The position numbers and the translations under genes are program-made. A stretch of DNA of 64,000 nt from Spinacia oleracea (Eukaryota; Streptophyta; Magnoliopsida; Caryophyllales; Amaranthaceae): positions 25,112,247-25,176,246 of the forward strand of contig NC_079488.1 in assembly GCF_020520425.1 (NCBI RefSeq), in the 5' to 3' direction. Under the pieces are notes generated by a model. The model saw only the letters and a program-made list of their open reading frames with translations. It did not search any database and was not told the DNA's origin. Position 1 is the stretch's first letter, and each line of letters opens with the position of its first letter. Positions 22,511 to 34,684 of the stretch are shown here, piece by piece.

Positions 22511-22827
22511 GGAGTATTCATTTCTTGCTTGTGAGGATCTCAGCTCCCACTGAAACCAAGATCCGTCGATTCCGAATATCCATAGATGGAGTATTTAATG
22601 CCATTAAATACTTGATCCGTTTACGTACTATTTGTGTGACCCTACGGGTTCAGTCAAGAGTAAGCTGTGGATTAATATCATTAATTCCACTTGAACTGAA
22701 GCGGCCTCTAGCTAGGCATTCAGCTCACTTGATCTCACTGAATTATTAACTTGTTAATTAATACTGAACCGCATTTATTAGACTTAACATTGAATGCATA
22801 CTTGGACCAAGGGCACTATTTCCTTCA

Positions 22828-22842
22828 GTCTCCCACTTGTCC
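22828..22842 (-). other. Polypurine tract of C
   Basis: Minus-strand GGACAAGTGGGAGAC precedes LTR start TGAAGGAAATAG. Confidence 0.85.
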
Positions 22843-23691
22843 TTAGGGACAAGTGTGCATTACCTAATTCCTTTGTCGCTCGATACTTGCTCTTGAACAT
22901 AAGGTAAGAGTTGTCATCCTTATTATGTCCAGAGGTGTTTCTCGGTTTCAGAGTTCAACTGATCAAATAAACAGATAATCATAGCCTATGATTCATCCGA
23001 GCACGGCCATGCATTTTACAGTTTCTAGCTCTCCGAGTGGCCTTGTACAACTTTTAAGCATCTCATCCCGATTTATGGGAGGACAATCCCAATCTTGCGA
23101 TCTTGAGATTAGACTTCGTTTGATAGGTGATTACCTGAGCGTTGCCTTTATAGCCTCCTTTTACGGTGCGACGGTTGGTCAACGTCAAAGTAACCAGTTC
23201 TCAAACAAGTAATCTCAAATCACTCAGGTATTGAGGATTTAGTGTCTAATAATTTTAATGAAATTTACTTATGACAGATTTTCATCTCTTACAGTAAAGT
23301 TTCATAAGTCTGTCCGATACTAGTCTTCCCAAAGTAAGTATCTATGCAAATGATTATGACATTGCCATGTCCACGTAGTTCAAGAAACAGAACTACTAGT
23401 CATCTTGCATTCTAGTCGTCTAACGTTTTCTATGCGTCCAATTTTATAGAAAACTCCGACCAGGGACCATTTTCAACCATTGACATTCAAGTTCACTTGA
23501 TAGACATTTCTTAGTCACAGGACTGGTCCTGACAGTCTATCTTGAATATATCGTCAAATTGAAGGGACTCATCATTTAATAAACCACAAATTAAATGGAA
23601 AAATGAATTCTATTCATTTATTGTGAATGATTAACCAATAATGTTTTACAAAGAATTAAACTCTAAAACTTTAAAACATTAAATGAGGACA
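22843..23691. other. 3' untranslated region of C, no gene seen
   Basis: About 850 bases between PPT and the ancestral pol stop. It matches the equivalent part of B in several phrases. No coding likeness. Confidence 0.65.
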
Positions 23692-25044
23692 TCAAAGCCA
23701 TTCTCCAACATGCTTGATTCCCATAGCTGAAGTGTGCGAGTTGTGCTTCGCCTACGGCAGAGGTTTAGTCAATGGATCTGATATGTTGTCATCAGTTCCA
23801 ATCTTGCTTATCTCGACTTCATTTCTTTCAACGAACTCTCGTAGAAGGTGAAATCTACGAAGTACATGCTTGACTCTTTGGTGGTGTCTAGGCTCCTTTG
23901 CCTGTGCAATAGCTCCGTTATTATCACAATACAGGGCTATTGGTCCTTTAATGGAGGGGACCACACCAAGTTCACCTATGAACTTCCTTAGCCATATAGC
24001 TTCCTTTGCTGCTTCATGTGCAGCAATGTACTCCGCTTCAGTTGTAGAATCCGCAATGGTGCTTTGCTTAGCACTTTTCCAGCTTACTGCACCACCGTTG
24101 AGGCAGAAGACAAACCCAGACTGTGATCTGAAATCATCTTTGTCGGTTTGGAAACTTGCGTCCGTATAGCCTTTAACAATTAATTCATCATCTCCACCAT
24201 AGACCAGGAATTCATCTTTGTGCCTTTTCAGGTACTTCAGAATGTTCTTGGCAGCAGTCCAATGTGCCTCTCCTGGGTCTGACTGGTATCTGCTCGTAGC
24301 ACTGGGTGCGTACGCAACATCCGGGCGTGTACATATCATAGCATACATAATTGAACCAATCAATGATGCATACGGAATCCCATTCATTCGTCTACGCTCA
24401 TCAAGTGTTTTCGGACACTGAGTCTTGCTTAGAGTTATTCCATGAGACATGGGTAGGTAGCCTCGCTTGGAGTCTGCCATCTTGAACCTATCAAGCACCT
24501 TATTGATATAAGTGCTTTGACTAAGTCCAATCATCTTTTTAGATCTATCTCTGTAAATCTTGATGCCTAATATGTACTGTGCTTCTCCTAGATCCTTCAT
24601 CGAAAAACATTTCCCAAGCCAAATCTTGACAGAGTTCAACATAGGAATGTCATTTCCGATAAGTAATATGTCATCGACATATAATACTAGGAAAGCAATT
24701 TTGCTCCCACTGACCTTCTTGTATACACAAGATTCGTCTGCGTTCTTGATGAAACCAAAGTCACTGACTGCTTCATCAAAACGTATATTCCAGCTCCTGG
24801 ATGCCTGCTTCAACCCGTAGATTGATTTCTTTAGCTTGCATACCTTTTTAGCATTCTTTGGATCCTCAAAACCTTCAGGCTGTGTCATAAACACAGTTTC
24901 TGTTAAAATGCCGTTTAAGAAAGTGATTTTGACATCCATCTGCCATATTTCGTAATCGTAATATGCAGCGATTGCTAACATTATCCGAATAGACTTTAGC
25001 ATTATCGTAATCCACACCGTGGACTTGCCTGTAACATTTTGCAA
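23692..25044 (-). pseudogene. C reverse transcriptase and RNase H
   Basis: An open frame from about 25005 to TAG 23752-23754 holds the RT core ([27 protein letters not shown], intact LYVDDILLIGND) and RNase H (KGYTDASFQTD, STTEAEYIAA). The TAG replaces the Gln that follows DPLTKPLP in B; the same frame then runs to the shared end VGEWL and TGA at 23692-23694. Upstream, about 20 bases are missing after GVDYD, removing the ETFSPVA motif and shifting the frame from the preceding block. Confidence 0.9.
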
Positions 25045-25900
25045 CCAATCTAGCTTTGAAAACTTTTAGTTTCCCATCCTTGTCCTTTTTCAGTTTGAAA
25101 ACCCATTTGCTTCCTATGGCTTGGTAGCCATCTGGCAAATCGACCAAATCCCAAACTTGGTTTTCAGACAAGGAGTCTAATTCAGATTGCATGGCTTCTT
25201 GCCATTGCTTGGAGCTAGGGCTCGTCATAGCTTGTTTGTAAGTCGCAGGTTCATAACTTTCAAGTAATAGAACTTCATAGCTCTCGTTTGTTAAAATACC
25301 TAAGTACCTTTCCGGTTGAGACCTATATCTCTGCGATCTACGCGGGGTTACATTTCTAGATGGTCTTTGATTCCCACCAGATACTTCTAAAGATCTCTGA
25401 GTTTCACCCTGAATGTCATTTTGAGCATTCTCCAGAGTTTGTTGTTCGACTCGAATTTCTTCGAGGTCTACTTTTCTCCCACTTGTCATTTTGGAAATGT
25501 GATCCTTCTCCAAAAAGACACCATCTCGAGCAACAAACACCTTGTTCTCAGATGTATTGTAGAAGTAATACCCCTTTGTTTCCTTTGGATAGCCCACAAG
25601 GATACATTTGTCAGATTTTGGATGAAGTTTGTCTGAAATTAATCGTTTGACGTATACTTCACATCCCCAAATCTTAAGAAAAGACACTTTTGGAGGTTTT
25701 CCAAACCATAACTCATATGGAGTCTTTTCGACAGCTTTAGACAGAGCTCTATTTATAGTGAGTGCAGCTGTATTTAGTGCATGTCCCCAAAATTCTATTG
25801 GGAGTTCGGCCTGACCCATCATTGACCTAACCATGTCTAGCAAGGTTCTGTTCCTCCGTTCCGACACACCGTTCCATTGTGGTGTTCCAGGAGGAGTCAA
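24986..25900 (-). pseudogene. C integrase end and RT start
   Basis: It begins TPPGTPQWNGVSERRNRTL with the catalytic Glu, then MMGQAELPIEFWGHALNTAA, KIWGCEVYVKRL (C-terminal integrase), a linker, and RT start (SKWVFKLKKDKDGKLKVFKA). It ends after HGVDYD at the small deletion. The reading frame is continuous with 26018 upstream apart from one TAG codon there. Confidence 0.88.
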
Positions 25901-26461
25901 TTCTAATAGAATTCCACATTCTTTCAGATGGTCATCAAATTCATAGCTCAGATATTCACCGCCTCTATCAGACCGCAGTGCCTTAATCTTCTTGCCTAAT
26001 TGATTCTCTACTCCACTCTAAAATTCCTTGAATTTATCAAAGGATTCAGACTTATGCTTCATTAGGTAGACATAACCATATCTACTGAAGTCATCAGTGA
26101 AAGTGATAAAGTAGCTGAAACCACCTCTAGCATTTGTACTCATTGGTCCACATACATCTGTATGGATTAAACCCAATAGTTCAGTTGCTCTTTCTCCAAC
26201 TTTAGAGAAAGGTTGCTTTGTCATTTTGCCAAGTAAACATGATTCGCACTTACCATAATCCTCTAAGTCAAATGGTTCTAGAATTCCTTCCTTTTGAAGT
26301 CTTTCCATGCGTTTCAAGTTAATATGGCCTAATCGACAATGCCACAGATAGGTGAGATCTGAATCATCCTTTTTGTCCTTTTTGGTATTTATGTTATAAA
26401 CTTGTTTGTCGTGATCTAATAAATAAAGTCCATTGACTAATCTAGCAGATCCATAAAACAT
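25901..26461 (-). pseudogene. C integrase zinc domain and core
   Basis: WHCRLGHINLKRMERL and CESCLLGKMTKQPF are the HHCC zinc domain; LLGLIHTDVCGPM has the first Asp. TAG at 26018-26020 interrupts FKEF-SGVENQ (probably CAG to TAG). Beyond it the same frame gives the second catalytic Asp in ALRSDRGGEY, which is absent from B. A one-base shift near 26508 separates this block from gag-protease. Confidence 0.88.
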
Positions 26462-26493
26462 CTCTTTAAAATAAAACGAACAACTATTGTCTT

Positions 26494-27639
26494 TTAGTAA
26501 GAAACTGAAAATCCCTTAACATCTAAGCAAGAAACTGAAATGATGTTTTTAGTAAGACTTGGAACATGGAAACACTCTTCCAGTTTCAAAACTAGCCCAG
26601 AGGGCAACGACAAATAATAAGTTCCTACAGCTAATGCAGCAATCCGTGCTCCATTTCCCACTCGTAGGTCGACTTCACCATTGCTTAACTTTCTACTTCT
26701 TCTTAGTCCCTGAGAATTGGAACATAAGTGTGAGCCACAACCTGTATCTAATACCCAAGAAGTTGAATTAACAAGTGTACAGTCTATAACGAGAATACCT
26801 GAAGATGGAACGACTGTTCTGTTCTTCTGATCTTCCTTTAGCTTCAAGCAATCTCTCTTCCAATGCCCCTTCTTCTTGCAGTAGAAGCATTCGGATTCAG
26901 AAGTGGGTTGACTGACCTTCCTCTTTTCAGACTTGGCGCCAGTTTGCTTAGTTGGGCTGGCATTGTTGCCACCTTTCTTAGCATTCCTCTTCTTTCCAGA
27001 TTTCTTGAACTTGCCCCCACGCACCATAAGCACACCTTGCTTATCACTTTTGAGCGTCTTTTCAGCGGTCTTCAGCATACCGTAAAGCTCAGTGAGCGTT
27101 TTGTCCAAACTATTCATACTGTAGTTCAGTTTGAACTGATCATACCCGTTATGAAGAGAATGGAGGATGGTGTCTACAGCCATTTCCTGAGAGAATTGCT
27201 GATCCAGCCGACTCATATTCTCAATGAGTCCAATCATTTTGAGAACATGTGGACTTACGGGCTCGCCTTTCTTAAGCTTGGTCTCAAGAATTTGCCTATG
27301 AGTCTCGAATCTTTCGACTTGAGCCAGATCTTGGAACATGTTCTTTAACTCACTGATGATTGTGAAAGCATCTGAGTTGATGAACGTTTTCTGCAGATCT
27401 GCACTCATGGTGGCAAGCATTAGACATTTTACATCCTTGTTGGCATCAATCCAACGATTAAGGGCTGCCTGAGTGACCCCTTGGCCTGAGGCTTCGGGCA
27501 TCGCCTCTTCCAGGACATACTCCTTTTCTTCCTGCATAAGAACTATTTGCATGTTCCTTTGCCAGTCAAGGAAGTTTTTCCCGCTCAACTTCTCCTTTTC
27601 GAGAATTGATCGAATGTTGAATGAATTGTTGTTTGCCAT
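26494..27639 (-). pseudogene. C gag and protease
   Basis: 381 residues from ATG 27639 (MANNNSFNIRSILEKEKLSG). Gag UBN2-type domain (NFLDWQRNMQIVL), basic stretch (KFKKSGKKRNAKKGG), zinc knuckle CFYCKKKGHWKRDC (about 252), protease WVLDTGCGSHLCS (about 295). Gag forms the particle and binds RNA; the protease matures it. The open frame ends early by a one-base shift after DVKGFS. Confidence 0.9.
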
Positions 27640-30298
27640 AATTAAAACTACAATTGAAAAGAATAAACAAATAAATAATCATTCACAGTTTCTCTTAATA
27701 AACTTTAATTCTAGCATACATGCATAATTCAATGTTCATTAAGCATTTTATTCAAGTTATGTGTTCCGGCAGGTGTGAATAAAATGATTCCAAGATCCTA
27801 AAATCCATTGAAGAATTAAGCACATTATGTATTTAGACTTAATTCCAAAATCTTTTAGGTAAGCAAAAGCCTTTTGCTAATAGTCTAGAAACTATTCTTG
27901 GTTGATAGGCACGTCTAAGAACTTATTAGATAAACCTATCAATTTTGCCACGACATAAAAGGACTCCTTACTTATATCGTTGAGTTTCACCAAAACTAAC
28001 ATGTACTCACAATTATTTGTGTACCTTACCCCTTTAGTATCGATAAGTAACACCTCGCTATGGCGGAAAACTATTACTAAGATCGATGAAGAAAGGATAT
28101 CCAAGTAAGTGTTATTTTGGCATGGCACCTTTTAACTCAATTTTTAAGTTTGGAACTTAAGGCTCTTACTATGTTGGTTAGATTTTAAGTGAACTAAAAT
28201 CCTTAATCATGCAACATAATCAAGCTTTGATCTCATGCATATTTAAGACATATTTAAAAGCAATAAATAACTTAAAACATGCATAAGATAAATGTGATCT
28301 AGTATGGCCCGACTTCATCTTGAAGCTTCAACTTCAAAGTCCATCTTGAAAATCTCCGTGGGAGGCGCCATTTTCTTCAAATAGGATAAGCTATAATTAA
28401 ACTAATTACAACTATTTGATGGTACGCAGACCATATTTGAATTGAAAAACAATTTTGGTACTTTAGACCAATTACATTCAAATTAATGGTACACAGACCA
28501 TATTTTCTATCCTATTTGGGCCATACTAGTCACTTCATAACCTGCAAAACAGTACATATACAATATATACCATTCACCCATTCATTATCATGAATGGCCC
28601 ACATAGCTGGTTAGTAAAACACGTTATGCATCACATAAATATTTGCAGCAATTAATCAAGGGAACCAATAATCTACCAATTATTCAGTCCTTATTAATTC
28701 TAATCAAGTTGTTTAACCTTAAGGGATTTGTAGACCTAATCAAGAGTTTATGACTAAAAATGCTCCCACTTAAACCAATAAATTCATATGTTTTACTAAT
28801 TTTAAACATAAAAATGTATTTCTAGTCTAACCGGAAACATACAAATTTAATTAAAATTTAAAGCTCATATAAATTTATAATCGAATCCATTAATTTAATT
28901 TATTTCAGTTGAATTAAACGAATTTAAATTAATTCAAGATTTAACTTTAGTAAAATAATTATTATAATTAAAATTTATAATAATTATAATATTCAAAATT
29001 AAATCCAAGAAAACAATTTAAATTTCGAATTTTAAAATTAATTAAAATCGTTTCCGAACTAAAAATTAAAATTGAAATCAAAACGTACCAATCGTCGCGA
29101 GACGAGGCACTTGGGCTTGCGCCCAAGCCCCATCAAGCTACGAGGCTCGCGCCCCGTTCGATTGATCGTAGCACAAAGCACACACAGCGACACGCCACGG
29201 CTGGCCACGCTGCGCGCAGCCTTGTGCTGTGTCGCGTGTTGCTGCGCAGGCTAGCGCGCGCCGAGCGAGCGATCGCTCCCTGCTCGCGCGTTCTGCTTGC
29301 TGGCTGGGCGAGCTAGGCGCGCTGTGGCGCGGCAGCATCGCTGCCCACACGCGTCTTGCTCGTCGCTCGTGCATTGCATCGTCGCCCTCGCCCATCGCAT
29401 AGCACACACGCACACACGCATAGGCTGCTTTGCCTCGTGCGCGCGCCATGCGCTATGTTGCTCGTTGCATTCGTACCGCACGAGCGACGAGCTCCCTTGC
29501 TCATCGTCGCGTGCCCGCACTATACAACACCCCTTGAGGGTAACACGTAGCTTCCATTGCTTTGTGCGTGCATCATTAATGAGCGTTTTCATAAAAATTT
29601 AAAATTTTTAATTCAAAAATTAATGAAAAATTAATAAAACATATTAATTTCATAATTTTAGGGCGAAACATCGAAAATTTATTAATCAATTAATTTCCGA
29701 TTAACATGGATTCAAATCTAGGTCATAAAAATTAAAAATTTAACATAAATTAACAATTTTTATGGTGGATTTTAATCATAGATACCTAATTAAACTATTA
29801 ATTAATTATGAAAATCAAATTAATTCTAAATTATTCGAATTTCAACAAATTAATCATAATTACGAATTAAGTTGTATAATTAACAAGGCTAGGCATTCAA
29901 ACTTGTTAAACATATACTGTAGGTCAATCAAAAATTCAAGATTTATCAACAAGAATCGCAAATACTTAATTTAACATCTTAAATTTACAAACTTTTGCGT
30001 TCGAAAAACTAAGACCTCCCAAAAATCATAGTTAGGCTTAGAATTTGGGAATTCTCGGTTCGGCCGAAAAATATTACTTTTGTCAAAATTTTAGAATTCC
30101 TTTTACATGCGGAATTGACACAAAAATCACTCGATTTGGATGAGTAACGAAGAAAATGCCAAAAACTGCGTACATATAATTAAATAAACGCAATTTGCAA
30201 TTAATTAACAATTACGAAAATTAATCACCCCTTTTAATTCCTTGCAAATTTGTGAAATTTAACCATGTTATGCAATTTAGATTATGAAAATAATAAGA
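27640..30298. other. Leader of C
   Basis: A 2.66-kb untranslated leader. It contains a part parallel to the B leader (GATCTAGTATGGCCC, CCATACTAGTCACTT, CTCCCACTTAAACCAAT), a stem-loop at 28578-28597, a GC-rich island (29085-29560) that opens many chance reading frames, and AT-rich DNA up to the PBS. No gene with family likeness. Confidence 0.7.
28578..28597. other. Conserved leader stem-loop in C
   Basis: CCATTCAT-TATC-ATGAATGG, an 8-bp perfect stem with a four-base loop. The equivalent in the B leader (32071-32094) has CCATTCGT/ACGAATGG, i.e. an A-T pair changed to G-C on both sides. Confidence 0.7.
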
Positions 30299-30312
30299 GG
30301 CTCGTGATACCA
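30299..30312 (-). other. Primer binding site of C
   Basis: The coding strand reads TGGTATCACGAGCC, one base from the LTR start at 30314. The first eight bases fit initiator tRNA-Met; the following bases differ from the usual TGGTATCAGAGC. Confidence 0.75.
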
Positions 30313-30313
30313 C

Positions 30314-31699
30314 TGTTAGGTTATGATTCATACGATAAAACATAAATCATGCGGAAAAACCATAAAGCGAGGAAAGCATATTATTTACACATAATCATTT
30401 AGCATAGTTTAGATGCATACACTTTGTTGCGTGCCCTCCCTAGCTGCGCCTGAACCGAACAAGAACAAGTCTTTAGGACTCCAAGTGTCGTCCCTCCGTA
30501 GATAGTCCACAGTACGTCCGGATCCGCCTCAAGATTGACCAACTAGAATCGCCCTTAAGGTGCTAGGATTTTCGGCTAGGTTAGTGCAAGTGTATGGCTG
30601 AATTTTTCTTTCAAAAACTTACCCTTTGAATACTTCAATTGTGTCTATAAATTATGACCCTAGGCTCCTATTTATAGAGGTATGGAAAAGGAATTATAAT
30701 CCTACTAGGATTTGGATTTATTAATTAGAATCCAACTTGAACTCTAAATAATAAATATAATCTTATTAGGATTAGGATTTAATCAATATGTAGAATCCCG
30801 ATAGCTTTAGGATTCGTACAGGAACACAAACACTTACGTACGCACGAGCCGCACGCCCATGCGCAAGCCTCGCGGCCCACGCACGGCGCACAGCCCCTTT
30901 GCCCGCAGCCCATTATGCGCGCGCGCCAAGGCTTGGCTGGGCCTGGCCTTGCGCTGGGCCTGGTCGAGCTTGGCGTGTGTTTGTTGTGTGTGGCTTGCTG
31001 GACGACGGCCTGGCTTCGTGCTGGGCCTTCGTCTAGCAAGCCTCGTCCGATGCTAATTCGTACGATACGCTTCCGATTAAATTCCCGATTCCGGAATTCA
31101 TTTCCGATACGAATAATATTTAATATTTCCGATTCCGGAATTAATTTCCGTTTCAAACAAATATTTAATATTTCCGTTCCCGGAATTATTTTCCGATTTC
31201 GATAATATTTCCGATTCTGACAATATTTCCGTTTCCGGCAATATTTCCGATTCCGGTAATATTTCCATTTCCAATAATATTTTCCGATACGTACCATGTT
31301 TTTGTTTCTGGCAACATCTACGACTTGGATAATATTTATAAATACGATCCATATTTCCGTTTCCGGCAATATCATCGTTTCCGGAGTATTCATTTCTTGC
31401 TTGTGACGATCTCAGCTCCCACTGAAACCAAGATCCGTCGATTCCCAATATCCATAGATGGAGTATTTAATGCCATTAAATACTTGATCCGTTTACGTAC
31501 TATTTGTGTGACCCTACGGGTTCAGTCAAGAGTAAGCTGTGGATTAATATCATTAATTCCACTTGAACTGAAGCGGCCTCTAGCTAGGCATTCAGCTCAC
31601 TTGATCTCACTGAATTATTAACTTGTTAATTAATACTGAACCGCATTTATTAGACTTAACATTGAATGCGTACATGGACCAAGGGCACTATTTCCTTCA
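30314..31699 (-). repeat. 5' LTR of C (right)
   Basis: 1386 bp, the same structure as the left LTR with the TATA box at 30668-30677 and the TTCCG array at about 31075-31390. Differences are concentrated in GC-rich and CG-containing sites. Confidence 0.95.
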
Positions 31700-32070
31700 G
31701 AAACAACCTGTTCATGCAAAGCATACATACATTCATACATTCACGCATAATATATATATATTAAATTGCATAGATAATTGGTGATCTAGTATGGCCCAAA
31801 ACTTCTTGTCTTGAAGCATCCAATCTTCATCACCTCCTTGTTAGCTTGGCATCGTCTTGAATCTTCGTTCAAATGCTAACTTAAAGTTCTAAACTTAGAA
31901 ATACTTGAAAATAATAAATTACATCAAAATTTCCATGATACGCAGACCATATTTAAAACTTTACATTCAAAGATAGAACGGTGCGAAGACCGTATTTAAC
32001 TATCCTAAATTGGCCATACTAGTCACTTGGAGTACCTGCATTGCATAAAATATATATTCTACGCATTCAC

Positions 32071-32094
32071 CCATTCGTATGCTAAAACGAATGG
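32071..32094. other. Conserved leader stem-loop in B
   Basis: CCATTCGT-ATGCTAAA-ACGAATGG, an 8-bp perfect stem. The position within the leader matches the C stem-loop (just after the shared CATTCAC phrase), and both are followed by CCCA. Confidence 0.7.
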
Positions 32095-32497
32095 CCCATG
32101 TTAATATGCAAGTATTTACGTGAATTAATTAAAATTCACGTTCACATAAACGCGTCCTAAAAGATTAATCAATTTCCAAATTATTAATCCTTAGACTTTA
32201 TTCTAATTAAAATTGAATTTAATTAAAATAATGCGACCCACGAAATAATTAAAATAATTATTTCTTTTTAATTTCATTTAGTGGCTCCCACTCAAACCAA
32301 TAATTATTCCGGATAATTAATTATGAAAAATTAAATTAAAACTCGCGGTCCGGCCCAAGCAAATAAAATATTAAATTAAATATCCCGTTAGCCCAAATTA
32401 ATGCAAATATACGAAGCCCAACGAATTAAACGATTTTTTAAAAAAGTCTAATTGCTGAATCGGACTAGGCTTGCGCCCAGCCCCGCCTTGCGTGAAG

Positions 32498-32601
32498 CCC
32501 AAGAGCACACGAGCATTGCCCGCGCACCCCAGCCCCATCGTGCGTGAGTCCCAAGAGCACACGAGCAATGCCCGCGCGCCCCAGCCCCATCGCACCGCAT
32601 G
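32498..32601. repeat. 52-bp tandem duplication in B leader
   Basis: CCCAAGAGCACACGAGCA recurs with a period of 52 bases (32498 and 32550), followed each time by GCCCGCGC and CCCAGCCCCATCG. Two copies, slightly diverged. Confidence 0.85.
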
Positions 32602-32706
32602 CGCACCGCGTACCCGCAGCCATGCTGCCCCTGCGTTGCGTGTGTTGTGCATCGAGTGTGCTGGACGTCGCAAGGCTTGCCCTTGCTTCGTCGCAGCCCC
32701 GCAAGC

Positions 32707-33761
32707 TGAAACAAACACAACTCAATGAAGAATAGTGTTTAAGATAGGTTTGAATACAAGCTTAAAGAATCACTCTTAAAGCAAAGTATTCTGTTTTTAG
32801 TTAAGGAAGTGAATCACTCTCAACCTAAACTAAAAAGAGTTTAATTAACAAAATAAGTGAATCACTCTCAAATCTTGTTAATTGGATTGAATTCTTGTAG
32901 TTTTACCTCCCTAGAGATTCGTGCAAGTTAGAATAAAAACACCGAGTTTTTAATCTTTAAACACAACGGTTTATAACAATGTTTTTCAACTTTCAAATCT
33001 GCCTTCTTTGATACCCAAGCTTACATATATATATTACATGAGCTAAAAGACTTAATTCATCAGAAACTAAGCCTTACACACTAAGGAAATAAATAAAGCA
33101 AAGAAATTACAAAATAACTCCTAAAACTGACTGAAATCAGCCCACCTTCCACTTGCTTGCTTCCTTCTCTTCATTGGACGAATTTGTAAAGTAGGGAACC
33201 TATAGGAACCTTTCCTATACATGAAGACATCTCCAACCAAGAAAATAAATCATTGATTTGCTGCAAAAAGCCTCCTGCCCAAATCAGAATAAAAGGAAGG
33301 CTTCTTTTGTGTTAAGCAAATGGGAAGCTTTCCTAGCTAGGAAGGAAAGCTTGGAATTGGCCCAAATTCTGCAACTAGCTTAAGCACCTTTATGAATAAG
33401 CTGTGAGCTTATTATACCTTGCTTTACACGTCCCAAAATGCTTCCGTACTAAGCAAAATACAACCAGTTTTACGAAATAGTAAATTACAAAAACTGTTTT
33501 AAGAGCTGAGTAATTAATGAGCGTAATTAGTCAAAGCGAAGCATGTTTATGACTTGATTTACAATAATTATCATTAAGCACCTCAATCACACACCTTACC
33601 AACACCCATCAGGAGCTCCTTGCTTCACCTACTTTGCTTCATTTCCTTCGTTGCTTAATACGAGCACACTAGTACTAATCTTTAGGCCATGGATCTCTCC
33701 TTTATTGTGATTAAGATTAGTACTTAGCAACACTTGTGGATTGGTATCTGATTTTACATCA
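32707..33761 (-). repeat. 3' LTR of D (left)
   Basis: 1055 bp, TGAAACAAACACAACTC...TTTTACATCA. The right 133 bases (33629-33761) also encode the last residues of pol. AT-rich with a TATATATATA run near 33025. Confidence 0.96.
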
Positions 33762-34684
33762 TCCTCCCCTTCTTTAAAAGGAATTGTCCTCAATTCTTGC
33801 ACATCTTCATCTTCTAAGTAAGGGGATAAGTCACCTATATTGAATGTTGCTGCCACACCATATTCTCCAGGAAGATCTATTTTATAAGCATTATCTCCAT
33901 ACCTCTCAAGGACTTTGAAAGGCCCTTCAGATCTAGGCATGAGTTTGTGCTTCCTTTTGCTTGGAAATCTCTCCTTTCTTAAGTGAATCCACACCAAATC
34001 TCCAGGAGAAAACACCCTTGGTTTTCGGTTCTTGTTTGCTTTCTTCTTATACATCTCATTTGCCTTCTCTATGTTGGTGCATATCTCTTTGTGTACTTTC
34101 ACCATAGCTTCAGCTTGTTGCCTACCATCTCCATGAATATAAGAATCTTTAGGAAAAGAAATAAGATCAATGGGTACATAAGGATTTACCCCATATACTA
34201 CTTCGAATGGTGAATATTTTGTTGCAAAAGTTGGAGTTCTATTGTATGCAAACTCCGCATGGCATAGCTTGACATCCCAATCTTTTCCTGTTTTGCTCAC
34301 TAAGCCCCTTAGTAAGGTGCTTAGAGTTCGATTTGTCACTTCAGTTTGACCATCTGTTTGAGGGTGATGTGAAGTACTAAATAGCAACTTGGTACCCATC
34401 ATTCTCCATAGGGATCTCCAAAAGTGGCTAAAAAACTTACTATCTCTATCCGAGACAATAGTTCTTGGTACTCCATGTAAACGAACAATTTCCCTGAAAT
34501 ATAAACAAGAAACATTAATAGCATCTTCTGTTTTATGACAAGGCACAAAGTGTGCCATTTTAGAGAAACGGTCCACCACCACCATGATTGAATCTTTCCC
34601 TCTTTGTGTTCTAGGAAGTGCTACAATGAAATCCATGCTAACATCCTCCCATGGTCTCTCTGAAACTGGTAAAGGAGTGTACAA
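33629..34684 (-). CDS. D pol, integrase core and C-terminal part
   Basis: 351 residues counted from the TTG at 34684; in the intact polyprotein it continues from RNase H in the same frame across one TAA (34712-34714). Catalytic residues: Asp in [10 protein letters not shown] (18), Asp in IVSDRD (79), Glu in HPQTDGQTEV (115), an intact DD35E core. The basic C-terminal domain (KRKHKLMPRSEGPFKVLERY) ends near DLSPYLEDED. The final roughly 43 residues lie inside the 3' LTR. No classical chromodomain visible. It would insert element DNA in the nucleus. Confidence 0.9.
   Translation of the reverse strand: MYTPLPVSERPWEDVSMDFIVALPRTQRGKDSIMVVVDRFSKMAHFVPCHKTEDAINVSCLYFREIVRLHGVPRTIVSDRDSKFFSHFWRSLWRMMGTKLLFSTSHHPQTDGQTEVTNRTLSTLLRGLVSKTGKDWDVKLCHAEFAYNRTPTFATKYSPFEVVYGVNPYVPIDLISFPKDSYIHGDGRQQAEAMVKVHKEICTNIEKANEMYKKKANKNRKPRVFSPGDLVWIHLRKERFPSKRKHKLMPRSEGPFKVLERYGDNAYKIDLPGEYGVAATFNIGDLSPYLEDEDVQELRTIPFKEGEDDVKSDTNPQVLLSTNLNHNKGEIHGLKISTSVLVLSNEGNEAK
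33762..33780 (-). other. Polypurine tract of D
   Basis: Minus-strand CTTTTAAAGAAGGGGAGGA touches LTR start TGATGTAAAA. Confidence 0.82.

Larger units (their letters stand above)
21437..22827 (-). repeat. 3' LTR of C (left)
   Basis: 1391 bp. It contains a GC-rich island (about 21965-22170) and an array of TTCCG-rich short units (about 22195-22510). The minus-strand TATA box is at 21791-21800. Confidence 0.95.
21437..31699 (-). mobile_element. C, Ty1-copia element in the B leader
   Basis: 10,263 bp with perfect GAAAC duplications (21432-21436, 31700-31704). LTRs of 1391 and 1386 bp begin TGTTAGGTTATGATTCAT and end TATTTCCTTCA. The coding region 23692-27639 has four inactivating lesions. The leader is 2.7 kb, and the PBS and PPT are intact. 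It is the same broad copia lineage as B (Angela/Tork-like), and pol is close in sequence, but the LTR sequences differ. About 24 substitutions between its LTRs make it older than D. Confidence 0.95.
31705..32706. other. B leader, segment 2
   Basis: Resumes the B leader right of C. It shares GATCTAGTATGGCCC and CCATACTAGTCACTT with the C leader. It includes the stem-loop at 32071-32094 and a GC-rich end (32460-32706) with a 52-bp tandem duplication. No gene. It ends with CAAGC, the target of D. Confidence 0.7.

Noticed and set aside
29085..29600. Several overlapping frames of 60-113 residues on both strands
   Set aside because: They come from the GC-rich island of the C leader, where stop codons are rare; composition is Arg/Ala/Cys noise with no family likeness.
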